From NCBI RefSeq assembly GCF_900100965.1, contig NZ_FMUJ01000011.1, positions 88,280 to 152,279 on the forward strand: a DNA stretch of 64,000 nucleotides, written 5' to 3'. The notes under the pieces are model-generated. The model saw only the letters and a program-made list of their open reading frames with translations. It was not told where the DNA came from and searched no databases. Numbering within the stretch: the stretch's first letter is position 1; every line of letters starts with the position of its first letter. The DNA is from Variovorax sp. EL159 (GTDB taxonomy: Bacteria > Pseudomonadota > Gammaproteobacteria > Burkholderiales > Burkholderiaceae_C). A program made the translations under genes and the position numbers. Shown here piece by piece: positions 41,815-49,555 of the stretch.

Positions 41815-42591
41815 TCAGCGCTTTGCCGCATCCGCGGGCGCCGGGACCAGCTCGGGCTTCACGGCCACGGGCTCGGCGCCTGCCGGCACCTGCACGCGCT
41901 CTTCGGGCGTCTCGCCGCCGTAGTCATTGAGGGTCGTGAAGTTGACCTGGATCGCCTGCGGCGTCTTCACCGCGCTCAACGGATAGGTCGTCTCGCCGAG
42001 CGGCGGCACCATGTCGGCATTGATCAGTTGCTGGCCGCTGTTGATGTTCAGGGCCGTGAAGGTCACGTGGTAGGCCGTGGGATTGGCGACCTTGAGCACG
42101 ACGCCCTGCCCGTCGGCACCGGCGCTCACCGCCCACTTGAGCTGCGCGCGCGATTCGTCGGACTTGCCCACGAGTTTCGAAGGCCGGTAGAACAGCTTGA
42201 TGCGGCTGCGCACTGCGATCTGCAGCACGTTCTCTTCGTTCGACTTCTCGGGAATCTCCTTGACGTTGAGCCAGAACACCGACTCGCGGTCGGCCGGCAG
42301 TTCGCCGGCCACGCGCATGATGCGCAGGATGTTCTCCATGCCGGGGTCGAGCCGCGACAGCGGCGGCGTGACGAGCAGCGGGGTCTTGTTCTTGCCTTCA
42401 CCCGCATCGATCCAGGTCTGGACGACGTAGGGCGAGGTGCCGGTGTTCTTCACCGGAATGGAGGCTTCACGGTCCTTCTCGCCGAGGATCACGCGGGTGC
42501 CACCGAGCATCACGCCCGCGCCGGCCGGCCACTGGAGGCCCAGCATCAGCAGGATGGCGAAGGCCCAGCGGAAGCGATGGTTGCTGCACAT
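41815..42591 (-). CDS. Periplasmic fimbrial chaperone (PapD-like)
   Basis: 258 residues from the ATG at 42591; a long upstream open frame is not used because it lacks a signal peptide. A signal peptide ends near LQWPAGAG. Two Ig-like domains follow: GVMLGGTRVILGEKDREASI, the FGL-region loop, and RIKLFYRPSKLVGKSDE. It donates pilin subunits to the usher. The gene is 19 bases before the usher start. Confidence 0.92.
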   Translation of the reverse strand: MCSNHRFRWAFAILLMLGLQWPAGAGVMLGGTRVILGEKDREASIPVKNTGTSPYVVQTWIDAGEGKNKTPLLVTPPLSRLDPGMENILRIMRVAGELPADRESVFWLNVKEIPEKSNEENVLQIAVRSRIKLFYRPSKLVGKSDESRAQLKWAVSAGADGQGVVLKVANPTAYHVTFTALNINSGQQLINADMVPPLGETTYPLSAVKTPQAIQVNFTTLNDYGGETPEERVQVPAGAEPVAVKPELVPAPADAAKR

Positions 42592-42643
42592 GGAAAGGAA
42601 GTCCTTGGGGCCAGCACGGCGCATGAAGCGCGGGCCGGCACGG

Positions 42644-42663
42644 CGATGCCTGTCGAGGCATCG
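42644..42663. other. Small hairpin between pilin and chaperone
   Basis: CGATGCCT-GTCG-AGGCATCG, a perfect 8-bp stem. In the 205-base gap between the pilin and chaperone genes. Confidence 0.5.
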
Positions 42664-42740
42664 TCGAAAAAAGAGGCGAAAAAGAAGAGCCGGCGCCGAC
42701 CGGGACCCGAGGTCCGGGCGAGCGCCGGGGAATGGCCTCA

Positions 42741-42777
42741 CGGTCCGCCCCGAAGCGGCGAGCGCTTCGGCGGACCG
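42741..42777. other. Long hairpin after the pilin gene
   Basis: GGTCCG-cc-CCGAAGCG pairs with CGCTTCGG-CGGACC, 14 base pairs with a 2-base bulge and a short loop. It lies about 20 bases after the pilin stop on the minus strand. In fimbrial operons such structures often make the pilin mRNA more stable than the downstream part, giving excess pilin. That role is inferred. Confidence 0.65.
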
Positions 42778-42796
42778 CGAAGGCCTCGGGCGCCGC

Positions 42797-43369
42797 TTAC
42801 TTGTAGGCGACCGTGAACTGCGCGACCGCGTTGGCCGGACCGACCGTGACGGCGGTCTTGGTCGACACGTACGTCGCCTGGAACTTCAGCGAGTTGTCGC
42901 CCAGACCCAGAACGTACTGGCTCGACTCTGAACCCAGCGGAATCTTGGTGCCGGCGGAGTCGCCGAGTTCGATGCCCACGCCCGAAGCCGCGCCCACACC
43001 GACCTGGCCGGCATTGGCCACGCGCAGGACCGTGGCGTCGTCGCCATCGGCCGTGCCCGAGAAGGTCACGGTCGCGCCCTTGGCGGTGGCGCCGCAGCCC
43101 AGCAGGTCGATGGTGAACTTGGCGGGCGTGGCCTTCTTGCCGACGGTTCCGGTGAACACGGGCGGCGTGGCGGTGCTGAGGGTGCCGAAGACGTTGCGCG
43201 AGACCTTGCCGAGCGGCACGGTCATGTTCTGGCTGTTGGGCGAGATCGAGCAAGGCGCATCAACGATCTCACCGGTGAAGTTGATCGTGCCGTCGGCGGC
43301 AAAGGCGCCTTGCGACAGGACACCGGCCGCGACCACTGCGGCCAGCTTGAAGAAAACTGCTTTCTGCAT
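42797..43369 (-). CDS. Major fimbrial pilin (FimA-type)
   Basis: 190 residues. A signal peptide ends at QGAFAADGT. A typical pilin domain follows: TINFTGEIVDAPCSISPNSQ, a second Cys in IDLLGCGATA, and the C-terminal donor-recognition pattern AVAQFTVAYK. First gene of the operon, so likely the shaft subunit. Confidence 0.93.
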   Translation of the reverse strand: MQKAVFFKLAAVVAAGVLSQGAFAADGTINFTGEIVDAPCSISPNSQNMTVPLGKVSRNVFGTLSTATPPVFTGTVGKKATPAKFTIDLLGCGATAKGATVTFSGTADGDDATVLRVANAGQVGVGAASGVGIELGDSAGTKIPLGSESSQYVLGLGDNSLKFQATYVSTKTAVTVGPANAVAQFTVAYK

Positions 43370-43388
43370 TTACATTCCCTGATGATTG

Positions 43389-43418
43389 ATATAACTAAAT
43401 TGCTACCCGCTTATGCAA
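43389..43418 (-). promoter_or_regulatory. Possible promoter of the fimbrial operon
   Basis: On the minus strand, TTGCAT (43418-43413) and TTATAT (43394-43389) are spaced by 18 bases, in an AT-rich patch 20-50 bases before the pilin ATG. No other good candidate in this gap. Confidence 0.45.
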
Positions 43419-43541
43419 GGCAGGCCGCAGTCTAGTTATCCAAAGACGGGAGAAGAAGTGCAGTTGGCGTCAGTTCACTATGGTTAACATTGCAATCACA
43501 TTGTTTGTGAAATAGGCACGCCCACTAACAAACTGACACCA

Positions 43542-44582
43542 TTAGTCTGCGACCTGCAACACCAGCTTTCCGAAGTTCTGCCCGGCAAACAGCTTGTTGA
43601 GCGATTCGGGGAAGGTGTCCAGGCCCTGAACGACGTCTTCCTTGCTCTTCATGCGCCCATCTTTCAGGTAGCCGGCCAGCTCGGCGATGGCCACGGGGTA
43701 GCGGTCGGCGTAATCGAACACCACGATGCCTTCCATGCGCGCACGGTTCACCAAGAGGCTCAGGTAGTTGCGCGGACCGGCGGCCGGCATGCTGTTGGCG
43801 TTGTTGTACTGGCTGATGGCGCCGCAGATGATGATGCGGGCCTTGCGCGCCAGCTTGGCCAGCACGTGGTCGAGGATCTCGCCGCCGACGTTGTCGAAAT
43901 AGATGTCCACGCCCTTGGGGCAATGTTCTTTCAGGCCCGCGCGCACGGTGCCTTCGCCGGCCTTGTAGTCGATGCAGGCGTCGAAGCCCAGCTCCTTGAC
44001 CACCCATTCGCACTTGGCCGCGCCGCCGGCGATGCCGATCACGCGGCAGCCCTTGATCTTGGCGAGCTGGCCCACCGTCTGGCCGACCGCGCCGGCTGCG
44101 CCCGACACCACCACCGTTTCGCCCGGCTTGGGCTGGCCCACGTCCATCAGGCCGAAGTAGCCGGTCATGCCCGGCATGCCCAACACGTTGAGCCACTGGC
44201 CGATGGTACCGACGTTCAGGTCGACCTTCACCAGTCCGTTGCGCTTGATCTGGTCCTGCGGGATGAGAACGTATTCCTGCACGCCGAGCGTGCCGTAGAC
44301 CGTGTCGCCAACCGCGAACTGCGGGTTCTTCGATGCGATGACGCGGCCGATGCCGCCGGCGCGCATCACTTCGTCGATGCCCACGGGCGGGATGTAGCTC
44401 TTGGCGTCGTTGAGCCAGCCGCGCATGGCGGGGTCGAGCGACAGCGACAGCGTCTGGACCAGCACGCCGCCCTCGTCCGGTTGGCTGACGGGCTCGGTGG
44501 TGAAGCGCCAGTGCTCGCGCGTGGCAGTGCCCTCGGGGCGTTTGGCGAGGCGGACCTGATGGTTGGTGAGGGGGCTGCTCAT
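43542..44582 (-). CDS. NADP-dependent oxidoreductase (medium-chain, leukotriene B4 dehydrogenase-like)
   Basis: 346 residues. The Rossmann region SGAAGAVGQTVGQLAKIKG and later GVDIYFDNVGGEILDHVLA identify the MDR subfamily of prostaglandin/alkenal reductases. There is no zinc-ligand set, as usual for this branch. It reduces alpha,beta-unsaturated carbonyls with NADPH. The start at 44582 gives MSSPLTNHQVRLAKRPEG, typical of the family. Confidence 0.92.
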   Translation of the reverse strand: MSSPLTNHQVRLAKRPEGTATREHWRFTTEPVSQPDEGGVLVQTLSLSLDPAMRGWLNDAKSYIPPVGIDEVMRAGGIGRVIASKNPQFAVGDTVYGTLGVQEYVLIPQDQIKRNGLVKVDLNVGTIGQWLNVLGMPGMTGYFGLMDVGQPKPGETVVVSGAAGAVGQTVGQLAKIKGCRVIGIAGGAAKCEWVVKELGFDACIDYKAGEGTVRAGLKEHCPKGVDIYFDNVGGEILDHVLAKLARKARIIICGAISQYNNANSMPAAGPRNYLSLLVNRARMEGIVVFDYADRYPVAIAELAGYLKDGRMKSKEDVVQGLDTFPESLNKLFAGQNFGKLVLQVAD

Positions 44583-44687
44583 GGTGTCTCCTTGGTTGAC
44601 GCTGGCACGGAGGCGCATCGTAGCCGTGCGCTCCACGCCGGCTGGTAGCGCAGGCGACAGCGCGCACCCACCCGCGAACCCCAAGGA

Positions 44688-46085
44688 CTAAGGCAACCGG
44701 ATGGTGATCTGCAGCCCCGGATGCGCATTGCGCACCGTCAGCTCGCCACCATGCGCCTCGGCGATCAGCCGGCACAGGTACATGCCGAGGCCGACGCCAC
44801 CGGTGGCGCGCGCGCGGGCGCCGTCGGTCCGGTAGAAGGGCTCGGTCAGGCGTTCGAGCTGTGCCTCGTCGACACCGGGGCCGTGGTCGCGCACCTCGAT
44901 CTCGACGCCCTGCTTCTTGCCATCGACCACGGCCCGCAGCGACACGCAAGGCGGCCGGGGCGCACCGGCGCTGTAGCGCAGGGCGTTGTCCAGCAGGTTG
45001 CGCACCAGCAGGCGGACGCGCATGCGGTCGACGGCGTGCGGCGGCAGGCCTTCGGCCAGGTCCAGGTGCACGTCCTGTGCATCCGGCATCTCGGCCACGG
45101 CCTCGCGGATCAGCACCGCCAGGTCGACCGGCTCGCGCTGCAGCGCCACGTGCGGGCTCGCGAGGCGCTCGCTTTCGAGCAGGTCGCTGATCAGGTCGCG
45201 CATCTCGTTCAGGTCGCGCAGCAGCGCCTCGCGCTCGGCCTCGCCTTCGGGCGTGGCGGGCAGCAGCTCGGCATTGAGCCGGGCGCGCGTGAGCGGCGAG
45301 CGCAGCTCGTGACTCAGCGCCAGCAGCAGTCCGCGCTTGGCATCGAGCATGGCCTGGATGTCGTCGGCCATGGTGTTGATGCGCTGAGCAAGATCGCCGA
45401 GGTCGTCGTTGCGGCGGATCGGAATGGGCTGCGTGAACTCGCCGCGGCCGAAGCGCTGCGCGCCTTCGCGGATGTCGATCAGCGGCCGCAGCAGGCGGCT
45501 CACGAAGGCATAGGCCAGCACCACCAGCAGCAACAACACGCAGAGCGTGGCCCAACCCGCGGTGCGCGGTGCGAATTGCCAGAGCCTCGGCGCCCAGCCG
45601 AAGATGACGCGGTGGCCATCGGCCGTGGGGCGGATGAACCACTTGTCGCTCCTCGTGTCTTCGTCGGGGTCGCGCATCCAGCCACCGGGGCTGTGCAACC
45701 CTTCAGGGTTCGAGTCCCAGTTGACCACGGGGCCAACGATGCGGATGGTGATCGGCAACCGGTTCACCAGCGCCTGCGCGCGCGCCACGTCGGGCGGCGT
45801 GCCGAGCTCGGCGACGAGCCGGTCGGTGTAGTCCACCAGCATCGGCTGCGCGGCCTCGGCCCAGCCGGTGGAGAAAGACTTTTTCATGCCGCCCACGAAC
45901 ACCGCCGCCATCACCAGCGCCAGCATCACGAACATCATCACCAGCCGCATGCGCAGCGAGCGGCGCCAGCGGCGCTTGCCCTGCACCTTCTCGTGCCACT
46001 GCGCGTGCCATTGCTTGCGCATCTCTTCGCGGCGGCATGCCAGCTCGCGCCATGCCTGGCGGTGGTCCCGGCGACGAAAGTTCAT
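44688..46085 (-). CDS. Sensor histidine kinase of a Cpx-like two-component system
   Basis: 465 residues. Membrane segments at about 47-67 and 177-195 flank a periplasmic domain of about 110 residues. HAMP follows (196-248), then the H-box with His 259 in LLLALSHELRSPLTRARL, then N-box RNLLDNALRYS and G-boxes DHGPGVD and TGGVGLGMYL. It overlaps the response regulator gene by ATGA. The short periplasmic sensor and the Spy-like neighbour suggest envelope stress sensing, like CpxA; the signal is unknown. Confidence 0.92.
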   Translation of the reverse strand: MNFRRRDHRQAWRELACRREEMRKQWHAQWHEKVQGKRRWRRSLRMRLVMMFVMLALVMAAVFVGGMKKSFSTGWAEAAQPMLVDYTDRLVAELGTPPDVARAQALVNRLPITIRIVGPVVNWDSNPEGLHSPGGWMRDPDEDTRSDKWFIRPTADGHRVIFGWAPRLWQFAPRTAGWATLCVLLLLVVLAYAFVSRLLRPLIDIREGAQRFGRGEFTQPIPIRRNDDLGDLAQRINTMADDIQAMLDAKRGLLLALSHELRSPLTRARLNAELLPATPEGEAEREALLRDLNEMRDLISDLLESERLASPHVALQREPVDLAVLIREAVAEMPDAQDVHLDLAEGLPPHAVDRMRVRLLVRNLLDNALRYSAGAPRPPCVSLRAVVDGKKQGVEIEVRDHGPGVDEAQLERLTEPFYRTDGARARATGGVGLGMYLCRLIAEAHGGELTVRNAHPGLQITIRLP

Positions 46086-46774
46086 GCGGGTTCGCTGCGT
46101 GCCACGGCCAGCGCATAGCCGGCATTGCGCAGCGTCTTGATGCAGTCCAGCGGCTCCAGCTTCTTGCGCAGGCGGCTCACCACGATGTCGACCGCGCGCG
46201 TGTACAGCTCGGCCTCGTGGCCGCGCAGGCGGTTCAGGATGTCGTCGCGGCTGAACACCTTGCCAGGCTCGGCCGCCAGCAGCGCGAGCAGCTCGAACTC
46301 GGTGCCGGTGAGCTCGACGCGCTCGCCGTGGCGCAGCACCTGGCGCCGGTCGAGGTCGATCGACAGGCCATCGAACACGCGGTGCTGCGTGCCGTTGGCC
46401 GCAGGCGGCGTGCTGCGCTGCCGCCGCAGGATGGTCTGCACGCGCGCCACCAGCTCGCGCGGCTCGAAGGGCTTGGGCACGTAGTCGTCGGCACCGAGCT
46501 CGAGGCCGACCACGCGGTCCATCACTTCGCCGCGCGCGGTGAGCATCACGATGGGGATGTCGCTTTCCTTGCGGATCTCGCGGCACAGCTCGAAGCCGTC
46601 CATCTCGGGCAGCATCACGTCGAGGATGGCAGCGTCGTAGTGGCCCGCGCGCAGCTTGGCAAGGCCATCGCTGGGCCGCACTGCGCTTTCGAGCGTGCAG
46701 CCGAAGCGTGCGAAGTAGGTGGTCAGCGGCGCGGCGAGGTGTTCGTCGTCGTCGATCAGCAGGATGCGCGGCAT
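46082..46774 (-). CDS. OmpR-family response regulator of a Cpx-like system
   Basis: 230 residues. Receiver with phospho-acceptor D52 (ILDVMLPEMDG), acidic D8-D10, and Lys 101 (DDYVPKPFEP). A C-terminal winged helix has LTGTEFELLALLAAEPGKVF and RLRKKLEPLD. Its likely targets are direct-repeat boxes upstream of two nearby genes. Confidence 0.94.
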   Translation of the reverse strand: MPRILLIDDDEHLAAPLTTYFARFGCTLESAVRPSDGLAKLRAGHYDAAILDVMLPEMDGFELCREIRKESDIPIVMLTARGEVMDRVVGLELGADDYVPKPFEPRELVARVQTILRRQRSTPPAANGTQHRVFDGLSIDLDRRQVLRHGERVELTGTEFELLALLAAEPGKVFSRDDILNRLRGHEAELYTRAVDIVVSRLRKKLEPLDCIKTLRNAGYALAVARSEPA

Positions 46775-46824
46775 GGCGGGATTGTGCCTTCTGGCCAGGA
46801 ATTGGCGGATGACTTCGCTGACCA

Positions 46825-47208
46825 TCAGACCTGCCGGCATCGCACCGCCAGGGTCAGGCCCGTCGCCAGCAGCGCGAGCAACAGCGCGTGATAGATCACG
46901 TCGGGCACCGTGCGCGGACCGATGCCCACGACGATGGTGACCAGGCCGACGAGCGTGCCCAGCAATGCAAAGCCCTGGCCGATGATCGCGGCCGAGCGCG
47001 CGTGCGAGGGGCGCAGCCAGGTCTCGACCGAGCCGAGCACCAGCACGACCGCGATCACCGCCTCGGCCGTGCGGGCGTGCGCATGCGCAAAGCCCGGCAC
47101 GAGCCGGCCGGCATGCACCGTCGATACAATGCCGAGCGTGAGCGCCTCGGTCAGCATCCATGCGCGCGCGACCGACGGGCGCATGGCGTATGCCACACCG
47201 CTCACCAT
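46825..47208 (-). CDS. Small membrane protein, unknown
   Basis: 127 residues with about four hydrophobic segments, e.g. AVIAVVLVLGSVETWL and GFALLGTLVGLVTIVVGIG, and a His-rich short loop HAGRLVPGFAHAHARTAEAV. The start at 47208 overlaps the DUF4260 gene by 7 bases. It lies between DUF4260 and the regulator, probably in one operon. Family not recognised. Confidence 0.7.
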   Translation of the reverse strand: MVSGVAYAMRPSVARAWMLTEALTLGIVSTVHAGRLVPGFAHAHARTAEAVIAVVLVLGSVETWLRPSHARSAAIIGQGFALLGTLVGLVTIVVGIGPRTVPDVIYHALLLALLATGLTLAVRCRQV

Positions 47209-47681
47209 GGATCGGCCCGGCCGATGCGGCCGAGGTGCGTGAGGTTGAAGCTCGCGGCGTACTTGAGCCCGTAGCCGAGCGTGCGGTCGAGCCCGATGTG
47301 GGCGCACCAGATCAGTCCGCCGGCCACGGCCCACGGCATCGCCGCGAGCACGCCGAGCGCCAGCAGAAGCACCGGGCCGACATATGAGTGCGCGGCGTTG
47401 TAGAGCGCCGCGCCAACGCGCGGCCCCGCGAGATAGCCCAGCATCGACAGGTCAGGCACGAACAGCCAGAGCGCGAACGCACCCCAGCCCGCACCGAACT
47501 GCGCATAGGCGGCCAACGCCACGCCCAGCACGACGGCCCCTTCGAGCCGCAACAGCGTGCGAACGCGGCCGGCCGCCACGCCCGCCGCGTCATCGGACGT
47601 CGCGGCGTGGGACATCCAGGGCGCCGGCGATGCGGCAGCGCGCCGTACCGCGAGCCCGAAGGCCGACATGGCCTCAGCCAT
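47202..47681 (-). CDS. DUF4260 membrane protein
   Basis: 159 residues, four or so membrane segments. The DUF4260 pattern is seen in LFVPDLSMLGYLAGPRVGAA, LYNAAHSYVGP and IWCAHIGLDRTLGYGLKYA. The start may be at 47681 or at a later ATG about 22 codons in (MSHAATSDDAAG). It overlaps the Spy-like gene. Function unknown. Confidence 0.8.
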   Translation of the reverse strand: MAEAMSAFGLAVRRAAASPAPWMSHAATSDDAAGVAAGRVRTLLRLEGAVVLGVALAAYAQFGAGWGAFALWLFVPDLSMLGYLAGPRVGAALYNAAHSYVGPVLLLALGVLAAMPWAVAGGLIWCAHIGLDRTLGYGLKYAASFNLTHLGRIGRADPW

Positions 47682-48141
47682 GACGGCTCCAGCGTCGGCC
47701 GCCGCGCTCCATGAAGTCGCGCACCTTCTGTTGTTGCGCGGCGTTCAGGTTGTCGAAGAAGTCAGCGGCGGCGGCAATGACCTCGGGGCTGCCCGTGCGC
47801 ACGGCGGCGGTCTTCTCGTCGATGAGCCGCGAGGCGCCGGCCTGGTCGAGCTTGTTGCCGGCGAACAGCGCCTTGAACTGCGAGCGCGGGTCGCCCGAGC
47901 CGCCTGCGCCGCGCAGGGCCTCGCGCTGCGCCTGCAGCTTCTCGGCCAGCACGGTGAGCTTCTGCTTTTGCGATGCATCGAGTTCGAGCTTGCTGCCCAC
48001 GCGTTCGACCATCTTCGCGCGGAAGTCGGCGCTGTCGCCGCCGCTCCAACCGTGGCGTTGGCCGGCACAGCCGGCGATGCTGCCAGCCACCATCGCGGCG
48101 CCAGCGAAACCGAAGAGAGTGCGTTTGATCCAGTGCTTCAT
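47674..48141 (-). CDS. Spy/CpxP-like periplasmic stress protein
   Basis: 155 residues. A lipoprotein-type signal ends VAGSIAGCAG. The mature part is helical with the heavy-metal-sensor/Spy pattern: RVGSKLELDASQKQKLTVLA, then a Gln-rich turn, then LNAAQQQKVRDFME. Spy and CpxP are chaperones or regulators induced by envelope stress systems. Preceded by a direct-repeat box; upstream of the two-component genes. Confidence 0.82.
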   Translation of the reverse strand: MKHWIKRTLFGFAGAAMVAGSIAGCAGQRHGWSGGDSADFRAKMVERVGSKLELDASQKQKLTVLAEKLQAQREALRGAGGSGDPRSQFKALFAGNKLDQAGASRLIDEKTAAVRTGSPEVIAAAADFFDNLNAAQQQKVRDFMERGGRRWSRHG

Positions 48142-48202
48142 ATCAAGTCCTTGGTGTTGTCTTGTGAGGAGGAAGCTCGATGGTGCTTTGGGCACCGGGC
48201 CA

Positions 48203-48242
48203 AGTCCTCTCGCCGGCGTATCGGCGTGTTTCGTTTGATTGC
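48203..48242 (-). promoter_or_regulatory. Cpx-like direct-repeat box upstream of the Spy-like gene
   Basis: On the minus strand it contains GAAAC-N5-GATAC with 10-bp period (48232-48218), the same geometry as the CpxR box (GTAAA-N5-GTAAA), next to CGCCG-N6-CGGCG. It begins 62 bases before the Spy-like start. 35 of 40 bases match the copy at 48711-48750. Confidence 0.65.
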
Positions 48243-48276
48243 GACGGAAGCGGTGCGAGCAACAAGCGGGTGCCGC

Positions 48277-48651
48277 TTACATGCGGCTGCTCTTGGCGTT
48301 GGCGGCTGCCGCGCGTGCGTCGACGGGGTTCTGCATGGTCGAGATGACCTGGCTGTTCACGCGCGAGCTGGCCGACACGTTCTGGTCGGGCGCGGCGGCG
48401 GTGCGCACGGCTTCGGCGACAACGCGTGCGCGGTCGGTCGACACAGCCATGGTTTCAGCGCCGCGCGAGCCGCGCACGACGTTCTGGTCCGGTGCCGAGG
48501 CGGTGCGCACGGCTTCGGCGCTGACTTCGACACGGCTCTTGGCCGACACGAGCGGCTGCACGCCCTCGTAGTTCTCGGCCTTGGCGCCGGCAGCGGCGAG
48601 CATGGCGAACGAGCCGACGGCAACGATCTGGGTGAAGGAAAGAGATTTCAT
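48277..48651 (-). CDS. Secreted repeat protein of unknown function
   Basis: 124 residues with a signal peptide ending near AAGAKAENY. The mature chain contains two similar repeats, AEAVRTASAPDQNVVRGSR and AEAVRTAAAPDQNVSASSR, with high Ala/Ser/Val content. It shares an upstream direct-repeat box with the Spy-like gene. Family not recognised. Confidence 0.75.
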   Translation of the reverse strand: MKSLSFTQIVAVGSFAMLAAAGAKAENYEGVQPLVSAKSRVEVSAEAVRTASAPDQNVVRGSRGAETMAVSTDRARVVAEAVRTAAAPDQNVSASSRVNSQVISTMQNPVDARAAAANAKSSRM

Positions 48652-48710
48652 GACACAGGCCTTTCAGGGGTTGAAGAGGAAGGCCTGATCGTGCTTGCGG
48701 GGTCGCCGCA

Positions 48711-48750
48711 AGTCCTTTCGCCGCAGTTTCGGCGTGTTTCGTTTTATTGC
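48711..48750 (-). promoter_or_regulatory. Cpx-like direct-repeat box upstream of the repeat protein
   Basis: GAAAC-N5-GAAAC (48740-48726 on the minus strand), perfect, beside CGCCG-N6-CGGCG. It begins 60 bases before the start codon, nearly the same spacing as the copy at 48203-48242. Confidence 0.7.
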
Positions 48751-48754
48751 AGCG

Positions 48755-49486
48755 CTATTGCTTTCGCAGTAGTTGCAGCAACGCGGCCAGCGCCACGCAG
48801 GGCACGAGCAATGCCCAGAAGCCCGCATGCGCATAGCCCAGCCCGCCGCCGAGCGAGCCCACCGCGAAGGCGGCCACCGGCGGCCATGCCTTGTGCACGC
48901 GCGCCGATGCGCCGGCCATGCCCGGTGCACGCGTCGCGATGTCGACAAGGTCCATCACGAGTTGCGTGACGTTGCCCGTCATCACAGTGCTGGGCGTCAG
49001 CTTCGAGAACACGCTGCGCGCGGCAGTGTTCTGGATCGACATCGCCAGCACGCCCATCAGCCCGACCGCGATGGCCGGCACGCCGTTGCCGCTGACGAAG
49101 GGGCCGGCCCACACACCGGCGCCCATGAAGGCCAGCAGGCAGATCAACTGCGTGCCCAGCAGCGGCGCGGCGGTGTCGAGCCCTCGCCGTTCGCGCGACA
49201 GCTGGAACAGCCGCGTGGCCGCCACGCCCAGCACGAAGGCCGGCAACGCCAGCAACTTGCCGACCACGCCCGAATGTCCGCTGCCGCCCATGGCGGCACC
49301 GATCAAGACGAAGTTGCCCGTGACGTGCGCGGTGAACAGCCCGAACAGTGCGACGAAGCCGAGCGTGTCGACAAAGCCGGCGGTGAAAGCCAGCAGCATG
49401 CCGTGCCAGGCGCTCTCGGGCGCAGTGCCGGCGGCGGGTGCTGCGGTGGTGGTAGCAGTAGTAGTGGCGGGTGTGGCCTGGGTCAT
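48755..49486 (-). CDS. DUF1275 (YoaK) family membrane protein
   Basis: 243 residues, about six membrane segments. Family blocks: AFTAGFVDTLGFVALFGLFT, then HVTGNFVLIGAAM, then QNTAARSV and TGNVTQLVMDL. Function unknown. It has a Thr/Ala-rich N terminus. No close operon partner. Confidence 0.9.
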   Translation of the reverse strand: MTQATPATTTATTTAAPAAGTAPESAWHGMLLAFTAGFVDTLGFVALFGLFTAHVTGNFVLIGAAMGGSGHSGVVGKLLALPAFVLGVAATRLFQLSRERRGLDTAAPLLGTQLICLLAFMGAGVWAGPFVSGNGVPAIAVGLMGVLAMSIQNTAARSVFSKLTPSTVMTGNVTQLVMDLVDIATRAPGMAGASARVHKAWPPVAAFAVGSLGGGLGYAHAGFWALLVPCVALAALLQLLRKQ

Positions 49487-49555
49487 TGGCGCGGTGTCCT
49501 TCTGCAGTGTGTCGGCCGGTGCAACCGCGTTGCCGATGGTGCGCCGCCGACCCGG

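Noticed and set aside
48203..48750. Guanidine-type riboswitch in the repeated leader
   Set aside because: The two stems do not carry the ACGR loops of that class, and the direct repeats fit a protein-binding box better.
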